Below, piece after piece: positions 30,415 to 43,395 of a DNA stretch of 64,000 nt. Each line of letters begins with the position of its first letter. Positions within the stretch are counted from its first letter, which is position 1. The DNA comes from Sinohyriopsis cumingii. Its lineage: Eukaryota > Mollusca > Bivalvia > Unionida > Unionidae. Location: assembly GCA_028554795.2 (NCBI GenBank), contig CM068825.1:153590053-153654052 (forward strand), written 5' to 3'. A program made the position numbers and the translations under genes. A model generated the notes under the pieces. It was not told the origin of the DNA, did no database searches, and saw only the letters and a list, made by a program, of their open reading frames with translations.

Positions 30415-33122
30415 CACGGACGAGTCGATATTTATGGACTGTTCCACTTTAAAGAAAATTTACGCCTTTGTTGTTTTAATAATTATCAAATTTGCTGACC
30501 ACAAAGTTGACTTAAATAAACATCTGCAAGTCTCAACATCAGAAGAATATGGATTTGGTTAAACAGGATATAATTTGGCAGGTTTATCCGAATACGTTTT
30601 ATCATCAAAGCATTTCTCATATCGCGTGGGGGGGGGGGGGGGGGGAGAAGGGGGGAGAAAAAAGGTAACAAAGAAAAATCATTATAATTTGTGGAATCAG
30701 AACACCAAACATACTAAACATGAATGCCAAAACAATAAGGCTACATGATTGAATAACACTGTCTTTTTTATATTCTGGTTGGATATATATTAATAGAATA
30801 ATAATTTATTAAATGTATAAATGTTAGATTATTGCTTTACATGGTAACATTGGATAGTGTGAGAAATAAAATCTATTCGTTATGTGTATGCAACTGATCC
30901 AAAGCACAAATGTAGGATTCATACAAAATGACACAAAATAAGATTATTGATCGTATTTCCCTACATACTGTCCATAAAAGTTGCATTCCGTAAGCACCTC
31001 TACACATGCACTGTATTCGTTACAAGTACTTAGCTTGTGGACTTCTCGTTCCAGTTTGCGATAGATATTTAGTTTAGGTTTATAAAAAATTATACATATG
31101 TTTTTCATAGCATATCACGGGTTTTACACATTAAAAACGTCAAATTGTCAACCAGTTATATTTAACATATGACTCACTCAAGCACTGGTAAATGTTTTTA
31201 TTTCTTATGCATTGTAAATGTCTTTAATTACAGGAGTATGACAATCTTAATATATGCTATAGGTATAGCGGTAATATACAAAATGAGGGGTGGGATGTCT
31301 GTAGAGGGTGCTACTCCTATATGATAACATTTGGGGACATTCATACTTCGTTCTTTTTTTTTGGGGGGGGGGGGGCACCATACATCCCCCCCCCCCACTT
31401 CTTGGGTAAATTATTCAAGCCTAATGGTACATCAACAGCTGCCATTTACAACAGCAACAAAAAATGTACATTGTTCGGCCATACCTCAGATGTAAGGTCC
31501 ATAATGGACCTGTCGGGTTTCAGCTCACTTGTCAAGCACAGACAAAGAATTGTCAAATCAAACCAGGGGTTTTATGTTCGACAAGCCCAATTAACCTTAC
31601 ATAGATTGGACAAGGTCCGGCCCGACCATAAAGGCCAGCTAGGTGGTCGCCTAGGGCGCCAGGCTATAAAAGACGGATGTGATGTTTGTTTCGGGTGGGG
31701 TGGGGTGGGGGCGCAAGTGTAATAGTTCACCTTGGGCGCAATAAACTTTTGGGTTGGACAGTTAGAACATTTGATTGTTTTGTTTGGTATTTTTTTGTAA
31801 ATATGTAGCACGTTTAGATTCAAATATCTTGTAGGTTATTGCTTCAAAACGTATCTGTTTTTGAGAGTTAGTTTTAAATAATGCAAGCTAAAACTGATAA
31901 ATTTCTTTTATGAAAATGTGAAATGAAAAATAATTCATAGGCAGATAGCACTGGCCTTGATCCTATATATCAATTGATAGTCTTTATCACTACTAATTGT
32001 GTAATCTGTTTGAACCTTGACGGCAAGACAAGATAAATGCCAACCTGCCTTCAGTACCTTGACTTGAATATGTTTGCATAAAAGTAAATACTTTCCGTCA
32101 GGCAGGTTCGTCGAGTGCTTTTACTTGCAATTAGTACATGACTACTAGTACATGAATTAAATTTGACTTGAGCACATTGCGTACAATTTTGCCAACCAGG
32201 GTCGTACATTTTTATCCAAAATGACATGCGTACTTGTAGATGAAATCGAAAAGTCCCTTTTTCTTTCTCTAAAACTGCAAATTTAAATTTAAACTCTACC
32301 AGTGAAATAATCATTTTTTAACAATATATATAACATAATAATAAATGAATACATTTCAAGTATATCATGACCATGTGTATAGACAGTATATAACTAGTCC
32401 AAAATAATGGCAGCATTTTTTCTGCTGGTATGTGTTTATTTGCTATATTGATGTAAAAAGAGATACAGGGAGTCTTTGTTGTGAGCGTGGGTTTTTTTTT
32501 TTTGGGGGGGGGAGTGTTGTTATTTTTTTTTCGTATGACGAGCGTAGGTGAACTGTGATATTACGTTTGCACTATTGACGATTATTACGTTAAAAGGTTT
32601 ATTAATACACTTTTGTCGTTTCATTTTACGTATCAGAGACCAGCCTCGCATATTTGCAACAGTTAAATCCTTTGTGTGATTTATGCAGACTCAATAAAAA
32701 ATCATTTGAAGGTAAATCAGCTGATTAGTTCAAGGCCACCCGCTTGATGTTTACAATGGTCACCTGGGACGTTGCCTTGGATCTAATGGTCGATTCGGAA
32801 CCTCACAAAATGTCAGTAGGTTGTTGACATCTCACTCAAGCCTCATAATTAAACCATAGGCCTTATATATCCATATTATAAACCACCATTTAGTATGCGT
32901 AGCATAGGCTACAACCTGATGAACACTGTGATTCCTTATGATATTAAATGTTGCTTTTGGATACACGTAGACTGTGCAGTAATGGTCGCATGTGAGGACT
33001 CTTAACTGAAATACCGAAATACCAGTCATGTCAAATCTTTCCGAACACCCAGTATGGACCACCACTGTCCTGGTCTCGTACAGTTTAAAGAAATAATCCA
33101 CCGGCCACTCACCTATGACAAG
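30415..33122. other. Non-coding DNA with poly(G)/poly(C) runs
   Basis: No gene is seen. Long G runs occur at about 30629-30646 and 31362-31376, the latter followed by a C run at about 31387-31397. A stretch near 31590-31740 (CTAGGTGGTCGCCTAGGGCG) looks like a fragment of an inverted-repeat element. Confidence 0.4.
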
Positions 33123-33381
33123 CTGTTGTTGTTGTTGTTGTTGTAGGGTTTCACGCCATTTCTCAGCACAAGATAGACTATACATGGCGGCCAGTATAAC
33201 TAGTGGAGGAAGAACCCTGGAAAACCCAGGGAAGAACCACCGACCCACGAGAAGCTACTGGCAGGCTTTCCCACGTACCCACGCTAGCCGAGCCTTGGAC
33301 TCGAACCCACGCAGACAGAGGTGAGATGACAGTGATCCGGAACAGTGAACGCTTTAGACCACTCGGCCACTCGGGGCCCGA
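33123..33381 (-). mobile_element. tRNA-headed SINE, well preserved
   Basis: On the minus strand it starts near 33381 with a type II tRNA-like head: box A TGGCCGAGTGGTC (33357-33369) and box B GGGTTCGAGTCC (33298-33309). A body follows with CTTCTCGTGGGTCGGTGG and GGCCGCCATGTATAGTC. It ends in GGCGTGAAACCCTA and a CAA repeat (33123-33143). This architecture is common in bivalve SINEs. Related pieces are at 26790 and 58838. Confidence 0.85.
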
Positions 33382-34993
33382 CAAGCTGTTATATGATTAT
33401 TTGTTTTTTTCTTCCCACATACGTTGTATGCTTTTTTGTTGACATATCAAAGAATGAACTGAACACATAAACAAAGTAAAATAGAAAATAAGAAAATTGG
33501 AGTTCCCTAGATTAACTTACATTTTCCCTTGGGGGTGGGGTTATGGGGGGTGGGGGTAAACCGAAGTTCTAACAGTCTTGACTCAAATGATCAGTGCATG
33601 CAATTCGTTTGGTTGGTATATATTTAAAGCTGATAATGAAATGAAAGAATAGTCAACACATAACAGAATTTCATCTGCTACTTAGCGAATTTTAAAACTC
33701 GATGTATATTTATTTGTTTTAAAACTTGTTGCAATATTTAATGTCGGCTTTGTGCTTTTGGCTTTTTTATTGATTCAAATGATTTCAACAATGTTTTGAT
33801 TGAATAATATTCGCTGGATCTATAGTTAGGTGAGCTCTAAATAAAATTCGACATTTTCCACGCATTTGATTAAATTAGCAATGCTGCAACTAAACCCTAC
33901 ATCTGTTTTTATAGAACAAAGCATGACAGGTCATCCGGGGATGTGTTTGTAGCTGTGTACCAGTCATAGCTGTGATATATTAAGTAGACTCCACTCTAGC
34001 CTTTTATGTTAGAATCTGTAGAAAATCAGCATCGGGTATATTATTCATGGTTTCAGGCAATTATTAGCTAATTTGAATTTCATTGTTTTATATCTTATCG
34101 AATATTTTATCCAAATTTTATTGATAAAAAGTTTGTTTTACTTCTGTGGATAACCCGTTATAGATTGTACTTTCTTCGCCTTTGTATCTGAAATCCGTCG
34201 CTTTGCATACCAGCTTGACTGCCTTATTTTTATTTCAAATTTACGTTCTTTGCAACGTTTTCAGTGTCTTCTTGTTCGCCACCTTATTGCTTCATAGTAG
34301 TTTCATCAATGACGCACATTTTTTTTTATCTTTGTATTTTTGCTAAGCCTCCACTGAATTCATATCCGAGACTGTACTGGATACGTAATATTTTTCCTTA
34401 TTTTCTTATTGCCTTTCGTAATACCTAATTAGGTATAGACCATTTTCGGAATGTATTCATGTATTGACGTGACCCTGGGTCAACGAATCCAATACGAGTC
34501 TAAGCTAGGCACCAGCTTCATTTTACCTCGCAACCATGGCTGCTACAAGGGAAAAAAATCGTGACGAATATTGTTGTGTTCCGTAGTGGAATGGTAATGC
34601 TACAATTCACATAAATTTAAGCTTTCACATAAATTTAAGCTTTCACCATATTCCATCAGTGAAGAAGATGGAGCTTCGTAGAAAATCGATTGTCGTAATG
34701 AGGGGCCGAATTTTAAGATAAGAAAATGGATAATTGTCGGTGTGCATGTATTTTCTTGCAACTGAATGATGTAATAAATAGAAATCCAACCGCATAAAAG
34801 GTTCTGTCGATGAAGCAAATGAGTGTATGTATGTGTGTTTTATAATGGTAGGTTTCTAAAAATGTTACCCCATGTCCTATTCCACAAAACGGGGTCATCG
34901 AAATCTGCGTACCTCCACGCAGCGCATTCGTATCATGAATTGATGTACGAGTAGTAATTACAGAAAAAGCGAACTTTATTATCTCGTTGAAAA
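33382..34993. other. Non-coding host DNA
   Basis: No gene or well-defined repeat is recognised. A 16-bp duplication (CACATAAATTTAAGCT) occurs at about 34610-34640. Confidence 0.4.
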
Positions 34994-35035
34994 TTAACCC
35001 TAATCCTAATCCTAACCCTAAACCCTAACCCTAAC
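34994..35035 (+). repeat. Interstitial telomere-type repeat
   Basis: About seven units of CCCTAA or one-base variants (CCTAAT, CCCTAAA) match the TTAGGG telomere motif used by molluscs and other animals. It is short and degenerate. Confidence 0.75.
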
Positions 35036-35335
35036 TGCCTGAGGTAACGTATCTTTTGAGTCACCTGAGCTGACTATCTATACTTATATCGTTGCTCACT
35101 AGGGTGTCATAATTGTCAACTTGCCATTCGGTCACTTCTGCTATTTTCGGCGTACAAAGTTATCACCCTCTCGCATTAGGTATTGACTACATCCGAAGGT
35201 AATTAAGCTGCTGGACAAGAAGATAACTGCTATCGTCACTTATGCACCTGTCTTTGCTCTGTGTTTTGTATTTGATTATGTTGACCAAAACGCAGTTGTG
35301 GGTGATTTCTAACCAGTCTCACATTATACAATTAC

Positions 35336-35607
35336 CAGGGGCGTATTAACCATTAAGCAGACTAAGCACGTGCTTAGGGCACAAGGGCCAAAGAGGGCAC
35401 CACAAAGTTGAGAAAAGGGTGAAAAGAAAAAAAAAAACGAATGAAAATTTGTAAAAAAAATTGATAAAACTAGTGCAAATTGATCATAATGTTCTGTTTC
35501 TTGATCATGGTGCACCCTAGGGTTATCTTCCCAGGTGTACGTGGAAAGGAGGGGGGCACCAAGATGTGTCAGTGCTTAGGGCACCAGTGAGCCTTAATCC
35601 GCCCCTG
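35336..35607. mobile_element. hAT-type MITE with perfect 8-bp duplication
   Basis: The 272-bp unit is bounded by CAGGGGCGTATTAA and TTAATCCGCCCCTG and flanked by exact ACAATTAC duplications (35328-35335 and 35608-35615). CAGGGGCG termini with 8-bp duplications are typical of hAT elements. It has no coding capacity and carries A-rich internal sequence. The perfect duplication suggests a fairly recent insertion. Confidence 0.88.
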
Positions 35608-35615
35608 ACAATTAC

Positions 35616-35658
35616 TACAGGGGAAAGGTCTGGGCAAATATGTATAAAGCGATACAAT

Positions 35659-35698
<40 letters not shown>

Positions 35699-37079
35699 AG
35701 ATCGCTAAAATTTAGCGACCATGATATAGAAATTAGAAACGAGTTCTAGTGTCTGAGGGAAGTACATGTTATAATGAAATAAACCGGGAAGTAAAACAAA
35801 AGGACCAGTTCTTGGCACCTTGTGAGTACGACACACCGTACAAGAATAAAATGCAAAAGCAAAAAGCAACCTCTGAACAATAATACTAAATACGTTTTTC
35901 TTTTCTTCCAAATTCTTTTTGATTTGTGACAGAAAACAAAAGCCCCACACTAAGGGGAATGAAGGAACGCATAAAAGCCTTTATAAGTTTGGATGGCGGG
36001 GTGGGGGGGGGGGCACTTTAAAAGCTGATAGCGTAACATAGCTAAAGGACGTAGAAGTGTCCACAAATAAAACTGTATACAATTCACCATTTGTAAACTA
36101 ACTTTGATAAACGGTCGAGCTCTTGCGGAACGTAAGAGCTGTGGCTTATAGATCGGTATGACTAAAATGCGCAATATAAAATGGAATGCAATGGAAATAA
36201 AAAAATTGTTTTTAATTTTTGTATTGAATTTTTTTTTGATCATCAGATTCAAACATATCTGTTTGAACTGCACAAAAGAAAATAGAATTCGTTTTCAAAA
36301 CTTAACGATAATAATTGTATGAAACGTGCCCTTTTGAGAAAGTATGCAATCGTCATATTGAATTGGAAACAATCATATTAAATAATGTTAAGTGGCGAAA
36401 TATTCAACAGTATACAGCTTTAGGGCAACGGAAAGAAAGTACGCAGTGGAAATTATTTATTTTATTTGTAACTGATTTTTGTAATTAAGGCAACGGGGCT
36501 AGTATTCTTGCTTACAAATAGTTATTACATAGGTACATGTATGACAGGTCAATTGTAAACAACGATACGAGCCCCTGTGAATTAAGGTAGATTCACAGAG
36601 GGGTTTTATCATCATATCATGCATATTCTAAGCGTTTTGCACATAACATAATCATGAATAAAGGCCCATAATCATGAAAGAAGGCCCATAATCATGAATG
36701 AAGGCTCGTAACTGACTTACGTAAATAAAATGCTACTTTCAATATTCAGTTTGACTTGAATTGTTTGTGTTGTTAATGTTGTTGATTTGCCAAGGTATTG
36801 TGTGCTCAATATTTTATTATTCCCAAATTATCTTCTTCTAATTTATGTTTCTAATACAAATTCAACTACAAGTGTATGCACAGGCTATACACATACCCTT
36901 TGATATGTGATTGTATATATTGTACCTCACAATTATCCGTTAATTACTTTAACGCCCATTTATTTAGGGCGTTTAATTGGAAAGTTTGCCCATGGCGAGA
37001 AATATAATTTCATTCACTTCGTTCCATTTATCTATCAGTGAATATCGACCAGCGGCAATATCTACTGAAAATGCTTCTA
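35616..37079. other. Non-coding DNA with microsatellite and short repeats
   Basis: (CT)n lies at 35663-35697 and a G run at about 36000. Three copies of a 22-bp phrase containing GGCCCATAATCATGAA lie at about 36663-36710. No gene is recognised. Confidence 0.45.
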
Positions 37080-37759
37080 GCGCAAGCAACCTCCATACAC
37101 TAATGAGTTCCAAAAGAAAGGGCTTATAATGAGGTTACCCAAAGCGGCTTATAGCTTGATTTGTCCTGTTGAGAAGTCTATACCGATTTTGGAGCCATTG
37201 TTTGGAATTGTTAAATTACACATTTTGGCCCATTTTTCTACTGTTTTTCCTTTAAAGGTTATGTTTACCTCTTTGTTTTTTGACTTCCTCGTATTTTATT
37301 GTGGGCATTGAAGTCCCGCATATTGGTACCGACTCCCCCAAGTCCCCTGTTAGCCTTTTAAATTCTTCTAAGTTGATGTGTTGCTTTTCGTAAGTTTCGT
37401 ACACGTTGACGATAACTATAGTGGTTCTGAGTTTGGGTTTTTATTGTCAGTATTTCTAATTCGCAGTGTGTGATCTTTATTTGGATATAACTCTTTTTCT
37501 ATTATTATACGAATTTTTATCATAAAATCGCTAGTCCCTCTTCCTGAGCGGTAGTGGAGCGATGTTTTATATATTTGGTATCTTACAGCCTTTTAGCTTA
37601 GTGATGTTTGTAGAATCATTCAGATGCGATTCCTAAATGTATATTACATCGGGTTGTCTGGCAGTCTCTTTTATTTTTATATTTAATTGGCTGGCATGCA
37701 TTGCATTGACAGATAACTGTTTTTCTGTGTGAAATTTGTTTAAATTGCGTTTCTGCTTA

Positions 37760-37797
<38 letters not shown>

Positions 37798-38560
37798 TGC
37801 CCGCAGAATTGTTTCCCGGGGTGGGGGTGGGCAAACATATAGTGGTCAACTATTAATATTTACGGATCTAGGCCAAACCTTGATTAAAGGTGAAATCCCC
37901 CCTCCCCTTTGCCCCTATGTGCGGGCGCCCATGTTATTGTTATTCCCTTCCTGTCCATGTATTTATTATCTATTCAGTTTACTCTACCCTTTGCTACCTT
38001 GGTTTTTATTAGTCTGGAGCCTGGCTTCAGTATTGTAGTAACCATGTATTCTATTGTCGGGGCCTCTCCTATGGCCTTTGGGCATTCACAATTGGTTGGT
38101 TTATGGCTGCCATTTGGTAGCGCCGCAGTATTTCGTGTTTGAAGGGTGCAAACCAGTGTTCGCAACTGTACAGGTTCACAGGTTCAGGCAATTTCTCGAG
38201 AAATGCCCCCATCCGTTGCAGTGTCTTCAGAAATTTGACTTGTTTTTAAAAGGGTATATCTTGCTGCTACCCTTTCGGCTGTTTGAATAAATTGTGGCTT
38301 TTACGCTCTGAAAATAACACCAAAGCAGTGTCTTTCCCCTCTTTGTTCTTCGAGCCGACGGCTTGCTCTATTTCCTGTCCGTTACTGCGTATTTAGGCGT
38401 GTATTTTGATTTTTTCAAAAATAGGGTTTGTGTATATTACGTCTTTTTTGTGTTGTTTGTGGTGTCCTGTGTTGTTCGTGGTGTCTTGTCTTGTTTTGCA
38501 ACTTGATTACATTGTGTCTGGATATGATTACTTTAAATCGTCTTAATTTTTAAGTTGCGG
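37080..38560 (-). mobile_element. LINE remnant: zinc-knuckle ORF1 and endonuclease
   Basis: Minus-strand translation shows, around 38290-38150, a knuckle-like CNGWGHFSRNC and following Cys-rich sequence as in ORF1 proteins of Jockey-like LINEs. Around 37710-37290 it shows an apurinic endonuclease: NAMHASQLNIKIKETA, a DVIYI-x-ESHL stretch, VNVYETYEKQHINLEEF and GDFNAHN. The frame changes several times (for example just before GDFNAHN) and there are stops, so it is dead. The reverse transcriptase part is missing. An (ATT)n tract at 37763-37797 interrupts it. Confidence 0.72.
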
Positions 38561-38824
38561 GAAGTTGAACGATATTTTGATGATGATGTGCCAACCCGGG
38601 TATATCGCATTGAGAGTTCTCCCTGGCGTATTTTTATCAGTTTGACCACAATACTTTTTCTGCCGCTTTTATTATTATCTATCTTCCGCCTTAACAAAAT
38701 CTGTTATATCCCTCATTTGACTGTGTTGGGGTATATCATTTTTTAGGGATTTCCATTTTGTATTTAGGGCAGCTTTCTGGCGTGTCTTTTATTCTTTTTA
38801 TAGGTTGTCTTATCTAGGTGGTGC

Positions 38825-38873
<49 letters not shown>

Positions 38874-39623
38874 GTCTTTGTGATTGATCGGATGGGTTTT
38901 AACTGACATCTTCTGGCCAAATGCGTTGTTACGGCTGTGCGAGCCCGAAACTAATTGAAAAAGTTAAACAAATACCTAAAGATCTTGTACAATCTGTTAA
39001 CATTGCTCACTATTCCATCCAATCACTTTTAACAAACACATTAAGCCTACGGGTAAAATTACAGTTCGGAAGGAAGGCCAGCTTTGAATGGTCTGGAAAG
39101 ATCAGATGGGAGAACAGCCCCCCCCCCCCCGAAAGAAAAAAAAAATTCCATCGAGCGATGTTGACAGTCAGTAGAGATCACATCAGTCTGCTGATGAAGT
39201 CCTTAGCGTAAATTCGAATGCAAATTACAACACATGGGGTTCAAGTGGATTAAGAAACTTTCAAGAAACAGTTTCAACACCTTTTACAATTTCTTGAGAT
39301 TTGGCCTCATTCGCATAGAGGCCTCCTTTCCGGAGCCTGAGTTCGAAAACCTTTGTCTCCTACTGGCAGCCGAGTACAAATACGTAATCTGGTTTAAACG
39401 CGTTCGATCCTATTATCACAAAGAAACCATAACAGTGAACTCGCTACTATCCTTCTTTCTCTTGAGACTAAAATGAAGGATAAAAGCCGACTTTCACAGA
39501 TATAATCCTGTTGAATTCCTTGACAAATGTGTCTAGCAGGCATTTTCTGCAGCCTCCATAACTTCGAATTTGCCATCGACTTTGATACGCAATACATGGT
39601 TATGACTTCTTACATCGGCCTAT
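38561..39623. other. Non-coding DNA between LINE remnant and LTR
   Basis: A (GC)n/(GT)n microsatellite lies at about 38826-38872. Open frames at 38921-39211 and 39234-39476 on the + strand have no recognised domain and may be decayed mobile-element sequence. No supported gene. Confidence 0.4.
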
Positions 39624-40500
39624 TGTTACGTGTTTAGACTCTAATAAACAGCAACAAAAGAAAGAGTGAAAGCAACAAGCTTTGAAAAAGTTAACAAATA
39701 ATTTATTTCCCTGGAAAAACTCTGTAAAAAGAAAAAATAAGAACTTACGGTTTTGAGAATCAAATAAAAAAAAATAATCAAAGAATAATCCACGAATCAA
39801 ATTTTAGAAGTCCGAGTAATGACGTGTTCTAATCAGTTCAAGTTCGAGTCCCGACGAAAAATCTAAAACGGAAGGCGATGACGTATATTGTAGTCAGTAT
39901 AGTACTGATGTTTACAGTCCTTTGTGAACCACAGAAAATAATATTTCGGTGTTTGAATTCCGAATAAAATTGAAATAAATTGTCTTTATCCAAGAATTCT
40001 GTATGAGCACTCAAATATTTCCAGGAAAATTAAAATGTAATTCCCAAACTGGTCACAAACACACACTTTCCAGTGTAAAGAAAAAAGTTCCAGCTGAGAA
40101 GTATCTCTGTAAACAAAGGTTATACACTGACTTGAAACGCAAAACAGATTCCCAGATGAAGTTCAACTCTCCAGAAGTTTCGAGAATTATTTACGTCTAA
40201 AAGCACGTTTTCCAAGTATGACCTTGACAAAAACAAATCATTTTACTCTAAGAAGAAGATAAAAAATAAAAAGTTGTTTTCATCTCTCACTGATTTCTAA
40301 ATCAAGGTCGGGACCTAAGTCAGCTTTAGGTGTTTACAACTGAAGAGTCAAGGTCAAACAATTTTCTGAAGAAAAGAAAAAAGTTCCTAGTAAACAAAAC
40401 TACATTATTTTGACATATAATGAAATTAAACATAAAAAGATTTTAAAACTTACTAACAATAAATTAAATCAAATATAAATTAAATCAAATATACGTAACA
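39624..40500 (-). mobile_element. Solo LTR, Gypsy-like, minus orientation
   Basis: This 877-bp unit is bounded on the + strand by TGTTACG (39624) and CGTAACA (40500), with a 4-bp CTAT duplication on both sides (39620-39623 and 40501-40504). It is the inverted relative of 18241-19154. No internal genes adjoin it. The intact flanking duplication suggests it is the younger of the two. Confidence 0.82.
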
Positions 40501-41036
40501 CTATGTACGAAAGATTTAGTTGCATGCCATATATGGAAAAAAAATATTCCATACAGTAGTAACTTTTATTTTTGTGGGCGCAATTTTAGTTGTTTTGAAA
40601 AAACAAAAGTTTCAAGGATACTTAAATTTGTGCTTTTGCCTGTAAAAGGTTTCATCTTAATAAGTATTTATTTTCGGGGTTTAACCTCTACAAATACCAA
40701 AAATAAAGAATACACAAGAATAAAACTATGCCGATGCAAATGGCGGTCACTAGGATGTTTAAAATAGTAATAGTACAAATCAATGAGCACAAATCAAAAA
40801 GACCTGACAAGTTCAACAGTGTTTTCGTCGGAGTGGAAGCCGACGCAATGAACTACACTAAATCGATATTACCATCTCTATGAGCACAAATAAAACACCT
40901 ATCAACATCTATCACTTAAGCCGTGTTTTTATCTGAGTGCGCAACATCAACAGAGTCCGGTGCAACCAAAGCAGAAATACGCTAACTAAATTGAAAGACT
41001 GGAATCACTCTTGTTTGTGCCTCTATTTTGGGTAAC
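40501..41036. other. Non-coding host DNA
   Basis: No gene or clear repeat is recognised. Confidence 0.4.
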
Positions 41037-43395
41037 GGGTCAGAAAGGAACGGTACGGAAAAGGCCCAGTCTAGAAAGGCCAGTAACGGATCAGAAAGGA
41101 CCTGGATATAAAAGGCCCGGGTTAAAAAGGACTGTTTAAAAGATTGATTAATAATAATAATAATAATAATAATAAGAAGAAGAAGACAGCTTTTCTACAA
41201 TGCACATATCTATTCACTTCTAAGTCAATGACATTTTTACATATATTGCTAAAACACTGAGCTTCAAAAACTGAAGCACTGGTAAGTGAGGAATAAAACC
41301 TTCACTAAAAAAAGCACTGATAGCAAACAGCAGACCGTTACCGATTACGCAGACTGTAGTATCTATATCAGGAAAGAATCGTGATCGCATTGTACTTTTC
41401 ACACATCCTTTACTTGTATTCTATCTTAGATTTATTTAACATGTTAGGAGACTTTGATAATCACAATTAAAACGCGAAAACATGTCTCCACAATCACAAC
41501 TCTTTCCCATGTCTCCAATCTCAACAGAGCTTGATGTGTCGTACAATTTTAACAGTTTTTGTAACGATTACTGAGACACTCCTGACTGAACTACCCCAGG
41601 CGATTATCTGTAATCTTCAGGTGTATGGTACTTGTGCCTATTTCTTCTCTTCACTCATAACATTTTATTCATCATCATTTATACTATATTTCCATTACAT
41701 ATATATTTTAGAGAACTTTCCTTATGTTACGTTTTCTGATATTTTCAATATCTTCAACATGAATAATTTATGTATCTTTCAAAATTATCGTGACTTTATC
41801 TAAGGATGAAGATTTTAAAACTACTGACCTTGGATTACATACTTATATAATGAAATCATTACCATTTTGTTTAAAAAAAAGAGAAAATATATCAATGAAA
41901 ATATTCATAGATTTCACATTATAGTTTTTGGACCCACAATGGAGAGATGCTCGATTGCTTTCATGTAATTTTCTTACAAATGTTCAATTGCGCCATACAT
42001 TTCTGTAACAGTTTTCGATACAATATTGCAGTAAACTGACTTCAAAATTTGGTCCTATATGTAGTATTAAATCAAAACGTTTGACCTTTGCGTCACAAGT
42101 ACAGTTCCATAATTGAACTTTTATTTAAGCATGTATTTATGATAGTGTATGTAATTGTTTTCTTTTCTTGAATGTGCAGTAAAATCATCTGTTCTTATGA
42201 GACTTTCTGATTGCCACATATTTGATCTCGAGCTGTAACACCGTGTTTCAACATTAGTTTCTACCCAGCTTTTTACGTTTTGTGATCTTCACTAGAAAAA
42301 CAAAGGCTTGGAAATTATGAATTAACTTTGACGGCCGCTGTGTGCAATTTTGTTGTTGTAAGTTTTTTTTTGTTGAAAAGTTAATATCTGTGTATGTATG
42401 TTTTTATAGTTCTGTGATTATTTGTTGCTGTTACTGTAGAATTGTTTACTATATTTTGCTGTTAAATTTATCTGACAGCCATGATGTGCAATTTTGTTGT
42501 AGTATTTTATATTAGATTTTAATATTCATGTATCAGCAATAATTCTTGTTATTATTAACAAATTTATAAATCTGAAATGGTATTAGCGTTTGTTTGTCTT
42601 TTGTTGCTTATGCTAGTTAGACGTAATATATTTTCTTTTTTATGTCTTTCTATCTCACCATAAACATTTTTTGTGTTATATTTTAAAATAAAAATAAAAT
42701 TAATTCTCTTCCAATTTTGACTTGACTTTCATTTCAACCACAACGCAATAATGGTGCCTACAAGGCATATAATTTAGCAAATGTCTATTTGAAGCATAAA
42801 TTATAATCAACAAAAATAAATTACGCATGTATTAACAACATTTAATGTGTGTGAAACAGGTAGAGTCAATAGTCTTCACAAATGAAAATATTCATCCATC
42901 ATTAATGAAATCGTCATTACATAATTAAGGCATTACCATGATAAAGTTGGTGCGCAAATGGGTGACACTAACTAGTATTCGGTCTTGACATGTTATCACA
43001 AAGATATATTACTGATTCGCTTTACTTCCAATGTTTTCGTGCACAATTAGTATTTGCCTTCTTTTAACTTTCTCACATTCAGTAAACTGCGTTATTTTCA
43101 TCCTTGTTCATCTTACGTAGAACAAGAAGTAGCGTGTCGCAATTAATTTCATGATCACTCAGGTACGATTGTGGCATACTGCACAGTGATTCTCTACTGT
43201 ACATTATTTATAGACATCTAACAGTAAAAAAAGGATTTTATACTTACGTATTAGTTACTTTTAGTAGACATGATACTAGTAATTGGTAATTGATACATAA
43301 ATGGGCCATTTGGGGTCGGGTTTTTTCTGACCTGGCCTTTTAAGCATTAGCCCGTTTTGGTCGTGGGCCTTTTTGGTACCGGTCCGTTTTGACCC
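41037..43395. mobile_element. 2.36-kb element with ~90-bp internally repetitive TIRs
   Basis: The left end, GGGTCAGAAAGGAACGGTAC followed by GGAAAAGGCCCA, is matched inverted at the right end by GGGTCAAAACGGACCGGTAC followed by CAAAAAGGCCCA (read on the minus strand from 43395). Each TIR continues with further AAAAGGCC and TCAGAAA repeats for about 90 bp. The interior is AT-rich with no transposase frame; the longest open frame, 90 codons at 41531, is unremarkable. It is likely a non-autonomous DNA transposon. No target duplication was found and the superfamily is unassigned. Confidence 0.7.

Noticed and set aside
33298-33381. A tRNA(Ser/Leu)-type gene on the minus strand
   Set aside because: Boxes A and B are present but the downstream body and CAA tail show it is the head of a SINE.
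39180-39225. CTGATGA followed by GAA as a second hammerhead
   Set aside because: No GAAAC, no stem II complementarity and no matching cleavage arm.
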